Notes under the pieces: generated by a model
Told to the model about the DNA's origin: nothing
The model's database searches: none
Seen by the model: the letters and a program-made list of their open reading frames with translations, nothing else
Part shown: positions 48,210-59,617 of the stretch, piece after piece
Layout of the letters: every line of letters starts with the position of its first letter
Numbering within the stretch: the first letter of the stretch is position 1
DNA from: Pardosa pseudoannulata
Taxonomy: Eukaryota; Arthropoda; Arachnida; Araneae; Lycosidae
NCBI GenBank assembly: GCA_032207245.1
Contig: CM063508.1
Coordinates: 92,241,457 to 92,305,456 of the forward strand
Length of the DNA: 64,000 nucleotides
Direction of reading: 5' to 3'
Position numbers and translations under genes: made by a program

Positions 48210-48509
48210 TTGAAGACACTTAAGAAAATTTGATACTAGAATGTAGTTCATTCTGGGAGATGTGTCGTCAAGAAAAGGCTGCATGTATGACCCTAACGTC
48301 AGCTGTAATGGTAAAATAATGCAGTTCTTGTCATTTCAGAAATATGAAATACTTAAAATCCAGTTGTTGATTATGATACTGAAATTAATATAGGAAGATT
48401 TTAACTGGCTATTTAATGATTTTCAAGATAATTATACTTAACCAAAATATAAAATTGATAGATTCTGTGAAATTCAAATATTTCAATGCATATTCAAAAG
48501 TTTATTAAA
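48210..48509 (+). promoter_or_regulatory. Conserved 5' flank of subfamily-B GR gene
   Basis: AAAATTTGATACTAGAATG, GGGAGATGTGTCGTCAAG and a CTAACGTCAGCTGTAAT segment, followed by GGCTATTTAATGATTTTCAA, are shared with 55495-55803. In a mariner-split form they are also shared with 1-195 plus 1470-1605. This is presumably promoter/5' UTR or co-duplicated DNA; no core element can be assigned with confidence. Confidence 0.45.
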
Positions 48510-49640
48510 ATGTTGAAAGTCAATCGAATATGTAAAGTTAGAGACTCAGGCAGTTACAAAATTGTATTTTATTTTTTCCACCTATTTGCAGTTTTCAAAG
48601 GATTTCAGATAAAGTATAATGGCAAAAATCAAATTACATCCTATCTTCTATCAAATGTAACTAATATATTATTTAATATCCTAATACAGATTTGGGTGTT
48701 AATAATAATCCTTACTGCTAACTTTTGCGGAGATAGTAATGTTAAATCAGATTTAGTATACATATTCATCAGTATACTTCTTTTTGTAAATAGATGCTAT
48801 CTATGTAGTAAAATAAAAAAATTTCTGTCACTTTCGAAGAAAGTACAGACTATTATGATACTTGTTTCTCAGAGCACTGAATCAAGAGTATGTATTACAA
48901 TTTGGAGTTCATTAAGTTTCTGCACATGTTTCATTTTATTAGTATTAATGTTCAGAAAAGCTTTTCAAGGAATGTGTTTGGAATCATATTTGTTTGAATA
49001 TAAAACAAAAGAGAGCTATTTCAGAAGTATATTGATAGTATTATATGTAGTAAGTTCATTCGTTATTCTTTATATGCCAATACAAGTACTTGCTCTATAT
49101 TATGTAAAAATTTGTTGGGACATCAGAAAAGCCGTTTACGGTTTTCGCACCTTGGTAAAGAGGTTCCCTGTGAAGAATTACGACCAGCTTTTAGATATAT
49201 ATTGTAAAATCCAATTTACGGTAAAATCTGTCGATTCTGCAGTTGGAATTCCTATATTTTATTCTTTTATATTTAATGCAGTTATGATGTATTATGGCAT
49301 AATGATAATCCTCCACTCCAGTGAGAACTCAATAAGCCAGTACTCGGCAATCGTTTACCTATGTTGCTTGTTGAGTTTTAGTAACTTTTTTGCTCAAACA
49401 ATAACTGCTGCATTGGTTTCTGAAGAATTTATGTTATTAAGGTCGTATACTAAGAAAATGACGGAATTTGATATTAAATATAAGCAGTCGTTGAAACGAC
49501 TTCTGAAAGTGACTGATGAGAAAATATTTATGACGGTTTGGGGTTTCGTTAGTATTAAGAGAAGTACTATATTTGGAACATTGGGAACAATTTTAACATA
49601 TTCCTTAATAATTGATGGGATGTACTACAATAAAAATTAA
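48510..49640 (+). CDS. Gustatory-receptor-like 7TM protein, subfamily B, intact
   Basis: A 376-aa receptor with the family's seven hydrophobic segments. Blocks are F-F-H-L-F-A-V-F-K-G near the N-terminus, L-Y-Y-V-K-I-C-W-D-I-R-K-A-V-Y-G-F (about 195-211) and K-R-F-P-V-K-N-Y-D before TM5, A-A-L-V-S-E-E-F in TM6, and M-T-V-W-G-F plus L-T-Y-S-L-I-I-D-G in TM7. An ATG at 48486 is in frame, but the equivalent position in the 55804 copy is ATC. The ATG at 48510 (M-L-K) is shared by all three subfamily-B copies and gives the same 376-aa length, so I use it. The role is chemosensory and the ligand unknown. It differs from the 55804 product at about 34 residues. AATAAA is embedded in its last codons (49629-49634). 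Confidence 0.88.
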   Translation: MLKVNRICKVRDSGSYKIVFYFFHLFAVFKGFQIKYNGKNQITSYLLSNVTNILFNILIQIWVLIIILTANFCGDSNVKSDLVYIFISILLFVNRCYLCSKIKKFLSLSKKVQTIMILVSQSTESRVCITIWSSLSFCTCFILLVLMFRKAFQGMCLESYLFEYKTKESYFRSILIVLYVVSSFVILYMPIQVLALYYVKICWDIRKAVYGFRTLVKRFPVKNYDQLLDIYCKIQFTVKSVDSAVGIPIFYSFIFNAVMMYYGIMIILHSSENSISQYSAIVYLCCLLSFSNFFAQTITAALVSEEFMLLRSYTKKMTEFDIKYKQSLKRLLKVTDEKIFMTVWGFVSIKRSTIFGTLGTILTYSLIIDGMYYNKN

Positions 49641-49865
49641 ATTACTAGTTTTTTGGACTTTTGTCGCAAATAATATAATTTTTTCTCACTTTAGTGATTC
49701 TAGTTGCATTGTAACTAAAACTTTTATGCTGCTCTGTTAGTCTTACTTCTCTCCTCAAATGTTTAATTTTTAAACTTTTGGAAAATTTTATATGCTTTTT
49801 ATGATAATTTTAAAAATATTTTGTTAAAAATTATTATCAGAGAGAGCAAAATTAAATGTTTACAC

Positions 49866-50965
49866 TTTTAGATATTCCATGTTTATATATGTTTTCTACA
49901 GAAAGAGGAATTGGAAAAATAGTTCAAAACCTTTAAGTCTAAAATATTGATGACAATTTTGCTAATTACAAAAGTATTTTTCAGGTCAAGATATTAAATA
50001 TTAAACTAGTCAACAGTGTTTGAAACGTGCGTTAAGAAGATACATTTTTGATTTTACTTGCTCTTTCTGAAACAATTCCAACGATGTTTAGGTATTCCTT
50101 GTTTATATATGTTTGCTACAGAAAGAGGAATTGGAAAAACAGTTCAAAACATTTAAGTCTAAACAATTGATAACAATTTTGCTAATTACAAAAGTATCAG
50201 GTCAAAATATGAAATATTAAACTAGTCAACAACGTTTGAAACGTACATTAAGATGATACATTTTTGATTTTACTTGATCTTTCTAAAACATTTTCAAGGA
50301 TGTTTAGATATTCCTTGTTTATATAAGCGTGCTATAGAAAGAGGAAATGAAAAAATAGTTCAATACATTCAAGTCTAAACTCTTGATGACAATTTTGCTA
50401 ATTACAAAAGTTTTTATCAGGTCAAAATATGAAATAATAAACTAGTCAACAGTGTTTGAAACGGGCATCAGGAAGATATATTTTTGATTTTACTTGCTCT
50501 TTCTAAAACATTTCCAACGATATTTGGATAATCCTTGTTCATACATGTTTGCTAAAAAAGAGGAATTGGAAAAATAGTTCAAAACATTTAAATCTAAACT
50601 ATTGAAGACAATTTTGCTAATTACAAAAGTATTTATCAGGTCAAAATATTAAATATTAAACTAGTCAACAATGTTTGAAACGTCCATTAAGAAGATACAT
50701 TTTTGATTTTACTTGCTCTTTCTAAAACATTTCCAACGATGTTTGGATATTCCTTGTTTATATATGTTTGCTATAGAAAGAGGAATTGGAAAAATAGTTC
50801 AAAAGATTTAAATCTAAAATATTGAAGACAATTTTGCTATTTACAAAAGTATTTAGCAGGTCAAAATATTAAATATTAAACTAATCAACAATGTTTGAAA
50901 CGTGCATTAAGAAGATACATTTTGGATTTTACTTGCTCTTTCTGAAACATTTCCAACGATGTTGA
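49866..50965. repeat. Tandem array, ~217-bp unit, 5 copies (copy 1)
   Basis: Units start TTAGATATTCCTTGTTTATA and carry GAGGAATTGGAAAAATAGTT, CAATTTTGCTAATTACAAAA, AATATTAAACTAGTCAACAA and TTTTGATTTTACTTGCTC. Starts lie at about 49867, 50088, 50300, 50521 and 50740. The array begins ~220 bp after the receptor stop. The same array follows the 55804 gene, so it predates the duplication. Confidence 0.93.
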
Positions 50966-52343
50966 TCTGAAACTATGATGATATTATAAACTACAATGCT
51001 TATTGTTACTATTGGGTATAACCCATACAGTACTGTTTACATTTATATCTCTGAATTGGTTTCTGAATCCAATATGTTTGGAAATTTAAATATTAAAAGT
51101 TTATGATAAAACTGCAGTTATCTTACTGATATGCACCCCCTTTTTTCAAATTTAAGAATTAATCTTGGTTTAATTTTGTTTGTTTAACATGTAAATTTTA
51201 GGTAGTAGAAATCAAAGTGAAAGTTACCGAAAAGATGTGAGCAAAATAAAAAAGGTATTGTTAATTAAAGCGGATAGTCTGAATACACAGTTACAAAAGT
51301 ATTATGATAACAAATACATTGGACTGCCCTTAATGTCATCAGTTTGGGACACCCTGGTTTTGATAATAATAACCGATTGATAACAATAAAAGAGATGAAA
51401 AATTAGATACTTTCACCCCATTAATTCACTAAATTTCAAAACAAAATGAAAAAAACACACCTTATATTTATAAACTGTATTATACACCTTATATTTATGT
51501 CATTTAAACATAAGAATTGTATACGTAATTAAAAAAAAATTGATCAATTATTAACTGTCTACAATTATTTCTAAGAAGCTTATTAATAAATTGTTCGTAA
51601 TCATAATCACCCTGTCATGACGATTTAAAATTTTGATCTTTTGTTTTAATGTTAAATAATTTCGCTTTCTGGCTTTCATATCGGAAAGCTGCATGCAAGC
51701 GAGCAAGTCATAATATATGAAAACGCTCCTTCTCAGTTCCGATAATAATGTGTTGCCTTCTGCTTATATGACAACCATTGACCACCAGCAGGTTGTGCAT
51801 ATTCCTGAAACATTCCAAGAACGTGTAATTTTCCCACACCTTTGTTCATTCCCCATTTCCTTAGGCTGGAGAGGAGGACTCTGGAAAATTGAAGCAACAG
51901 CGAAGGAAAAGAAAAGAATGGGTTCCTTCTGAATATATTTTAATATTCCTTTGCCAGTTAAAATGAGGTTCGAAAACTGATCCCATTAACCGACGTAACG
52001 ATCACATAAAGCGATAATTTTACATACAAATTAATAGAGAAAATCGGGACCAAAGGATTTCAATAGCAATAAGAGATTGATAACCGCGATCACATTAGGC
52101 GGAGTCCAAGAGTTTAACAAGAGTATTATGATAGCAATAAAAAAGGTTTGCACCGTTTTGAAAATTGCTGAAAAGTTGATTTTTAGGGTAAATTTAAATA
52201 TGTAGTTACTATGTAGTTTACAAATGGCCCTAATAAACTAACATCTTAATTCTTTTTTTTTTAAACAAATAGGGAAGTTAAATTTTTCATAGCACTTACA
52301 CAGTTACGTAGGATCAGCAATAAACTACACTAAAGTTGATGAT
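50966..52343. other. Right part of duplication copy 1, no gene
   Basis: Collinear with 58233-59615. The + strand frame at 51717-51932 has a counterpart at 58987-59190, but the C-terminal halves diverge and it matches no family I know. The surrounding 51680-51930 is GC-richer and may be an old element. Confidence 0.5.
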
Positions 52344-52782
52344 ACTTTAATACCAAATAATATTTTGTAATAATAGTACGGGATAATGGGTGCAAATAAA
52401 GCTAATTTGAGAAAATGACAGACTAATTACAGATCCAAATCACGCAAACGGCAACTCACAAATAATTTTCTTTCCCTCTGATGTTACGAACTTGACAGCT
52501 GTAGAAATTCTAAAACACCTTTTGTAAAATATAGTTTCACGCAGAGAATAATAAAGATATCTGAAACTAACAAGAAACAGATGCGATATCTACATCGCTT
52601 CAATTTTTTTCTTGGCGATTTTTGCAAAATACCCATTATCTGAAAGCCGCCAAACTAAAATGTCGGCAGAAAATGGTGTTCCTAAAAGCCGGATGGTGAC
52701 GTCAGAAATCACGTGCACCAATGGAGCAGAAAGAACGTATCCGGTTGCCACTACAAAGCACCAATGTCAGGGTAGAGAAATG
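52344..52782. other. Spacer between the two duplication copies
   Basis: About 440 bp not matched in the left flank of copy 1. The frame at 52612-52881 starts here at a non-ATG codon and runs into the Merlin tail of copy 2. Its upstream part (with AAATGTCGGCAGAAAATGGT) is unrecognised. Confidence 0.45.
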
Positions 52783-52881
52783 CTTCTACGTCATCTTGCC
52801 GAAGCATGGTGGGGATTCATTTGCAAAGGACCACAACAAATCTTTTGCCTACTGAATGATATTCGTATTGTATATTCTTAA
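52783..52881 (+). pseudogene. Merlin transposase tail, duplicated fragment
   Basis: L-R-H-L-A-E-A-W-W...L-N-D-I-R-I-V-Y-S-stop corresponds to L-R-Y-L-A-E-A-W...L-N-D-I-R-I-I-Y-S of the relic at 45108-45500. Only the last ~30 codons are present, so the duplication breakpoint cut the Merlin relic. Here the A-E-A-W codons continue with a second Trp, whereas copy 1 has a stop. Confidence 0.68.
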
Positions 52882-55494
52882 AAACCCTTTTAAATATCAA
52901 TTCTGATTTTGTAAATGTAAAGTTTTATAAAAAATGAAAACACCATAAAATTTTTAATTAAATAAAATAATCCCATTTATTCTTAATATTTTTGTTTATC
53001 TTGCTTGTTTCAATATAATTTTAATTAATTGATTTGTTATTATTTCAATATAGCTTTATAGTAGAATCATCTAGGAACTAAATAACAAACAACTAGTATT
53101 TAGGACTTATTCAACATTAGTATCAAAAACGATAACTTAGTTTTCAAACAGTTTTTATACCCATATTTAGTGATATGATAGCCTAAATTAAGGTTCTTTA
53201 ATTTTCAATTTGAACAAACTTGAAAAACAAAATGAAAAGATTTATTTGTATGATTTACATTGGAAAAATGGTGTTTATTTTTACGAAAATTTTATTGCTA
53301 AACTAAGTTATAATCTTATTCTATTTTTTTTCACTTGTAATGTAATAAAATGAAATTAATTGAATTTTTTCAAGTTTGCTTTCGAATTAAAATATATGTA
53401 AATTTCTTAAAGAAACAAGATAGAGGAAACTGTTAATAGCAATTATTTACATAAATGTTTACTTAATTACGGAATGAGGATTATACTTATAGGAAGTTTA
53501 TTTTTTTCAATACAGACAATTGAAATAAGGACTAAACAATCTTGCTATACCCATAGAAAATCTGAAAACCTTAAGGAGTTTCTGAGTTATAGCAAAAGGA
53601 CTTGGAAAATAGTTTAAAACATTATAGATTTTCCTTGCCTCTAACTTAAAATTGTTTATAATATCACAGAAAATGCTTAAAGTTTTATTTATTTTTATTT
53701 GAGAACGGAATAATATTTTCCTAAAAGGGAATTGATTCAAGAGAATAAACCCAATTTAAAAATAAATATTCATTTATATATCTGAAAACCCCCAGAAAAT
53801 ATAACTAACGTTAGAAATAATTAATTTAAAAGCATTCATTAATTAATCTTTTAGTCCACTCACTTATACATATCGGATAATGATTTGTACTAGGTTGATT
53901 TATCGTCAGAAACATCGGTAAATGATTGGTATTAGATCGCTGTCTGGTTATAAGCATGAGGAAATGCTCAGTAAAACTCTCTGAATCGTACCAAGGCGAT
54001 GATTGCCAGGCGGTTTTCAGGTGGACATAATCAACTACTGTTAAAGGTGACAAGCAAATATCGCTCCGAAATCATGAGAAACGAAAGCAATGTTTCGTCA
54101 ATGATTGGCCAAAGAGTCATATTGTCTTTTGTTCTATGGATTGAGTGCTACAAAATAATTAAATCGTTTTCCTACAACATTTTTCTTAGATTTTTTGTAT
54201 GGCAATGTAATAGTAAGTTACATTCAGTTCAACGTTTTTTTTTTTTACCTCTTCTCGTAAGCAATCGTCAAAGACATACAGAACAGGACTAGGAAGAAAC
54301 TTCGGACCTACAGAAGGTCCAGTTGGTTTAGCGGGATTCTGACCCCTCCGTTCTTGAGTGGACCCCTATTATTTCTCAAAGAGGCAGTCTGATTTTTTTA
54401 GATGACAGGTTGTTACCAGAGAAAAGAAGAGGGTAAACGTTGCTGGCATCCGCTGCTTGAGGGATAGATATTTTTTGGAGCAACACGAGAAAAAGGAAAA
54501 GTGATGCTATCGTTTGAGACGCCGACGCTGAGTCGAGAGGAGTCTTCCATAACTACAAATGATAAGTTGTAATCCTTAGGCATTTAATTATATAAAATCA
54601 TTTAATGAAGACATATTAGTCCATGGGTTTTTTAATGAGTTTTAATTTCTTATTCTTAAACAATAAATCAACGTAACATTATTTTCATAGGTACCTAAAA
54701 ATATGTGCAGTTGTAACGTTTTTCTACCATGAATTTGTTTTAGGATCGGCGTAGCAAACATGCTCGCTAGATGCTCGCTAGATGAGTAATAACTAACTTT
54801 AAAGTTTTGTTATAAGTTTCGGACAAAGTATTTCGTTGACTACGGAAATTAACTTTATTTCTGGTTAATGTGCCTAATTTCTAACAGAAACAAACAAAAT
54901 AGAGAAGACTGTTGGAGAAAGATGAAGAATAATAATGAAATATGAACATTCTTTACTTTTATGTTAATTATGAGTTTACTGGGTAGACTTAAACTACGGA
55001 ACTTGTGTTACTAAGTTTAGTTTCAGTTATGATTTGATTAAAGATAATTTTGATTTCTGAATACAGATCTAATATACAAAAGAAAAATTAATATTATTTT
55101 CTATAAGCAATATATATTAGTATCCTTTCTCTAACGTTTTTAATTCAACCAAAAAATCATAAAAAGAGTAAATATAATAACTTTGATAAAACAAAAAAAA
55201 AAGCTTTATCATGGGGAAAATTATCAAAATTGATTTTATATTGAATAAAACATTCAAGAAACTATGGAAAACTATGTATGCGCTATTAAAGTGATATTTA
55301 ATCATATTAAAAGCGTCAATTTGTCAATTTGCCTATTAAAATAGTATACGAAAAAAAAATTCTCGTTTTAGAAGTAATTTGATAGGAAACACTTAGAGAT
55401 TAGTTTTCTCATATAAAAAATTCTGATTGATACGTTTTGCCAATTATGTTAATCAATATTTCATTGATGTCATTTTCATTTAAATGATTAAATT
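52882..55494. other. Non-coding part of duplication copy 2
   Basis: Matches 45501-48209 without a supported gene. Frames at 53507-54292 and 55117-55305 are chance. Confidence 0.55.
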
Positions 55495-55803
55495 ACTTAA
55501 GATACTTAAGAAAATTTGATACTAGAATGTAGTTCATTCTGGGAGATGTGTCGTCAAGGAAAGACTACACGTATGATCCTAACATCAGCTTTAATGATAA
55601 AATAACGCGGTTCTTCTCCTTTCACGAATATGAAATACTTAAAATCAGACTGTTGATTATGTTATTGAATGGAAACCTATACGAACGTTTTAACTGGTTA
55701 TTTAATGATTTTCAAGATAATTATACGTAACCCAAATATAGAAAAGTGATAGATTCTGTGAAATGCAAACACTATTTCAATCCATCTTCAAAATTTTATT
55801 AAA
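55495..55803 (+). promoter_or_regulatory. Conserved 5' flank of subfamily-B GR gene
   Basis: Same blocks as at 48210-48509. The 60-codon frame at 55548-55730 starts at GTG and is not conserved as a frame in the other copy, so it is not a gene. Confidence 0.45.
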
Positions 55804-56934
55804 ATGTTAAAAATCAGTCGAATATGTAAAGTTAGAGACGCAGGCACTTACAACATTGTATTTTGTTTTTTCCACCTATTTGCAGTTTTCAAAGGATTTC
55901 AGATAAAGTATAATGGCAAAAATCCAATTGCATCCTATTTTCTATCAAATGTAACTAATATATTATTTAATATCCTAATACAGATTTGGGTATTAATAAT
56001 AATCCTTACTGGATACTTTTGCGGAGATCGAAATGTTAAAGTAGATTTAGTATACATATTCATCAGTATACTTCATTTTGTAAATAGATGCTATCTATGT
56101 AGTAAAATAAAAAAAATTCTGTCACTTTCGAAAAAAGTACAGACTATTATGAGACTTGTTTCTCAGAGCACTGAATCACCAGTATGTATTACAATTTGGA
56201 GTTCATTAAGTTTCTGCACATGTTTCATTTTATTAGTATTAATGTTCAGAAAAGCTTTTCAAGGAATGTGTTTGGAATCATATTTGTTTGAATATATAAC
56301 AAAAGAGAGCTATTTCAGAAGTATATTGATAGTATCATATGTAGTAAGTTCATTCGTTATTCTTTATATGCCAATACAAGTACTTGCTCTATATTATGTA
56401 AAAATTTGTTGGGACATCAGAAAAGCCGTTTACGGTTTTCGCACCTTGGTAAAGAGGTTCTCTGTAAAGAATTACGACCAGCTTTTAGATATATATTGTA
56501 AAATCCAATTTACGGTAAAATCTGTCGATTCTGTAATTGGAATTCCTATATTTTTTTCTTATATATTTAATGCAGTTACGATGTATTATGGCATAGTGGT
56601 AATCCTTCATTCCATTGAGAATTCAATAAGCCTGTACTCGGCAATCGTTTACCTATGTTGCTTGTTGAGTTTTAGTAATTTTTTGGCTCAAACAATAACT
56701 GCTGCATTGGTTTCTGAAGAATTTATGTTATTAAGGTCGTATACAAAGAAGATCACTGAATTTGATACTAAATATAAGCAGTCGTTGAAACGACTTCTGA
56801 AAGTGACTGATGAGAAAATATTTATGACCGTTTGGGGTTTCGTTAGTATGAAAAGAAGTACTATATTTGGAATATTGGGAACAATTTTAACATACTCCTT
56901 AATAATTGATGGAATGTATTATAATAAAAATTAA
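55804..56934 (+). CDS. Gustatory-receptor-like 7TM protein, subfamily B, intact
   Basis: A 376-aa receptor about 91% identical to the 48510 product, with the same start M-L-K and the same TM7 ending. All diagnostic blocks are present (K-I-C-W-D-I-R-K-A-V-Y-G-F, K-N-Y-D-Q-L-L-D-I-Y-C, A-A-L-V-S-E-E-F, M-T-V-W-G-F, L-T-Y-S-L-I-I-D-G). One odd change is in the otherwise conserved K-R-F-P-V motif, which reads K-R-F-S-V here. Differences cluster in the N-terminal third and around TM5-TM6; residues 127-163 and 178-220 are identical between copies. No intron is visible. It is probably a functional chemoreceptor, ligand unknown. Confidence 0.88.
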   Translation: MLKISRICKVRDAGTYNIVFCFFHLFAVFKGFQIKYNGKNPIASYFLSNVTNILFNILIQIWVLIIILTGYFCGDRNVKVDLVYIFISILHFVNRCYLCSKIKKILSLSKKVQTIMRLVSQSTESPVCITIWSSLSFCTCFILLVLMFRKAFQGMCLESYLFEYITKESYFRSILIVSYVVSSFVILYMPIQVLALYYVKICWDIRKAVYGFRTLVKRFSVKNYDQLLDIYCKIQFTVKSVDSVIGIPIFFSYIFNAVTMYYGIVVILHSIENSISLYSAIVYLCCLLSFSNFLAQTITAALVSEEFMLLRSYTKKITEFDTKYKQSLKRLLKVTDEKIFMTVWGFVSMKRSTIFGILGTILTYSLIIDGMYYNKN

Positions 56935-57131
56935 ATTACTAGTTTTGTTTGGAATTTTGTCTCAAATAATATAAATGTTTTCTCATTTCAGTAATTCTAA
57001 TGGTATTGTATCGATAAAACTTTTATTCTGCTTTGTTAGTTTTGTTTTTGGTAATTTTTAAATGCTTTTTATGATAATTTTAAAATATTTTGTGAAAAAT
57101 GAATATCAGTGTGAACAAAATTAAATATTTA

Positions 57132-58232
57132 CACTTTTAGATTTTCCGTGTTTATATATGTTTGCTACAGAAATAGGAATTGGAAAAATAGTTCAATACA
57201 TTCAAGTCTAAAGTATTCATGACAATTTTGCTAATTACAAAAGTATTTATCAGGTCAAAATATGAAATATTAAACTAGTCAACAATGTTTGAAACGTGTA
57301 TTAAGAAGATACGTTTTTGATTTTACTTGCTCTTTTTTAAACATTTCCAACGATATTTAGATATTCCTTGTTTATATATGGTTGCTACAAGAAGAGGAAT
57401 TGAAAAAATAGTTCGATACATTCATGTCTAACCTATTGATGACAATTTTGGTAATTACAAAAGTATTTATCAGGTCAAAATATGAAATATTAAACTAGTC
57501 AACAATGTTTGAAACGTGCATTAAGAAAATATATTTTTGATTTTACTTGCTCTTTCTAAAACATTTCCAACGATGCTTGGATATTCCTTGTTTATATATG
57601 TTTGCTACAGAAACAGGAATTGAAAAAAATAGTTCAATAAATTCAAGTCTAAACTTTTGAAGACAATTTTGCTAATTACAAAAGTATTTAGCAGGTCAAA
57701 ATATTAAATATTAAAGTAATGAACAATGTTTGAAACGTGCATTAAGATACATTTTTGATTTTACTTGCTCTTTCTAAACCATTTCCAACGATGTTTGGAT
57801 ATTCCTTGTTTATATATGTTTGCTATAGAAAGAGGAATTGGAAAAATAGTTCAAAACATTTGAATCTAAACTATTGAAGACAATTTTGTTAGTTACAAAA
57901 GTATTTAACAGGTCAAAATATTAAATATTAAACTAATCAACAATGTTTGAAACATTCATTAAGATACATTTTTTATTTTACTTGTTCTTTCTAAACCATT
58001 TCCAACGATATTTCGATATTCCTTGTTTATACATGTTTGCTATAAAAAGAGGAATTGGAAAAATAGTTCAATACATTTAAATCTAAACTATTGAAGAGAA
58101 TTTTGCTAATTACAAAAGTATTTAGGAGGTCAAAATATTAAATATTAAACTAATCATCAATGTTTGAAACGTGCATTAAGAAGATACATTTTTGATTTTA
58201 CTTGCTCTCTCATAAATATTTCCAACGATGTT
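57132..58232. repeat. Tandem array, ~217-bp unit, 5 copies (copy 2)
   Basis: Same unit as 49866-50965, with unit starts near 57138, 57355, 57575, 57793 and 58010. It ends with CTTGCTCTCTCATAAATATT just before the collinear non-repeat DNA. Confidence 0.93.
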
Positions 58233-59615
58233 GACCAGAAACTGGGATGATATTATAAACTACAATGCTTATTGTTAAGTTGAGTATAACTCATACAGTA
58301 CTGTTTACATCTATATCTCTGAATTGGTTTCTGAATCCAATATCTTTTTCAATTTAAATATTAAAAGTTTATGATAAATCTGCAGTTATCTTACTGATAT
58401 GCACCCCCTTTTTTCAAATTTAAAAATTAATCTTGGTTTAATTCTGTTTGTTTAACATGTAAATTTTAGGTAGTAGAAATCAAAGTGAAAGTTACTGAAA
58501 AGATGTGAGCGAAATAAAAAAAAAGCTATTGTTAATTAAAGCGGATAGTCTGAATACACAGTTACAATAGTATTATGATAACAAGTACATTGGACTGCTC
58601 TTAATGCCATCATTTTGGGACATCCTGGTTTTGATAATAATAACCGATTGATAACAATAAAAGAGATGAAAAATTAGATACTTTCACTCCCATTAATTCA
58701 CTAAATTTCAAAACAAAATGAAAACACACACCTTATATTTATGAACTGTATTATACACCTTATATTTATGTAATTTAAACATAAGAATTGCATACGTAAT
58801 TAAAAAAAATTGATCAATTATTGACTGTCTGCAATTTTTTCTAAGAAGCTCATTAATAAAGTGTTCGTAATCATAATTATCCTGTCATGACGATTTAAAA
58901 TTTTGATCTTTTGTTTTAATGTTAAATCATTTCGCTTTCTGGCTTCCATATCGGAAAGCTGCATGCAAGCGAGCAAGTAATAATATATGAATACCCTCCT
59001 TCTCAGTTCCGATATTAATGTGTTGCCTTCTGCTTATCTGACAACCATTGACCACCAGCAGGGTGTACATATTTCTGAAAAATTCCAAGAACGTGTAATT
59101 TTCCCACACCTTTGTTCATTCTCCATTTCCTTAGGTTGGACAGGAGAACTCTGGAAAATTGAAACAACAGCGAAGGAAAATAAAAAATAAAAAAAAAGTT
59201 CCTTCTGAATATATTATGAAAATTCCTTTGACAGTTAAAATGAGAATCGAAAATGGATTCCCTTAACCGATGTAACGATCATATAAAGTGATAATTTCAA
59301 TATACAAATGAATAGAGAAAATCGGGAACAAAGGATTTCGATAACAATAAGCGATTGATAACCGCTATCACATTAAGTGGAGTCCAAGACTTTTAACAAG
59401 AGTATAATGATAACAATACAAAATGTCTGCACCGTTTTAAAAATTGCCGGAAAGTTGATTTTTAAGGTAAATTTTAATATGTATTTACTATGTAGTTTAC
59501 AAATCGCCCTGAAAAACTAACATCTTAATTCTTTTTTTGAAAAAAAATAGGGAAGTTAAATTTTTCATAGAATTCACACAGTTACGTAGGATCCGCAATA
59601 AACTACACTAAAGTT
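58233..59615. other. Right part of duplication copy 2, no gene
   Basis: Collinear with 50966-52343. The frames at 58927-59109 (minus) and 58987-59190 (plus) overlap on opposite strands; neither is recognisable. Confidence 0.5.
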
Positions 59616-59617
59616 GT

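Larger units (their letters stand above)
45400..52343 (+). repeat. Segmental duplication, copy 1 (~6.9 kb)
   Basis: From TACGTTATCTCGCCGAAGCA to ACTACACTAAAGTTGATG, this segment is collinear with 52783-59615. Both contain, in the same order: a Merlin tail, a GAATGATATTCGTATT segment, about 2.7 kb of non-coding DNA, a subfamily-B receptor gene, a ~217-bp tandem array, and a terminal block with a GAAAGCTGCATGCAAGCGAG motif. Receptor coding sequences differ at about 5% of bases. Copy 1 alone has a TA expansion at 46455-46527. Confidence 0.9.
52783..59615 (+). repeat. Segmental duplication, copy 2 (~6.8 kb)
   Basis: Collinear direct repeat of 45400-52343, carrying the receptor gene 55804-56934 and the tandem array 57132-58232. 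Its right end is cut by a BEL/Pao LTR at 59618, just where copy 1 reads AAAGTTGATGATACTTTAAT. The insertion therefore happened at or after the duplication and hides the true right breakpoint. Confidence 0.9.

Noticed and set aside
48486..48509. Earlier ATG of the 48510 receptor
   Set aside because: The equivalent codon in the 55804 copy is ATC, and the common M-L-K start gives equal lengths in all three subfamily-B copies.
51717..51932. 71-aa ORF and its counterpart at 58987-59190 as a conserved small gene
   Set aside because: Both lie in the segmental duplication, so similarity is expected. The ends differ, an opposite-strand ORF overlaps one copy, and no motif is recognisable.
55548..55730. 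60-aa ORF upstream of the 55804 receptor as a possible extra exon
   Set aside because: It starts at GTG and the frame is not kept in the near-identical duplicate at about 48250-48430.
25671..56928. AATAAA hexamers embedded in the last codons of several receptor genes as a special regulatory design
   Set aside because: They arise from Asn-Lys codons in AT-rich DNA and vary between copies; composition explains them.
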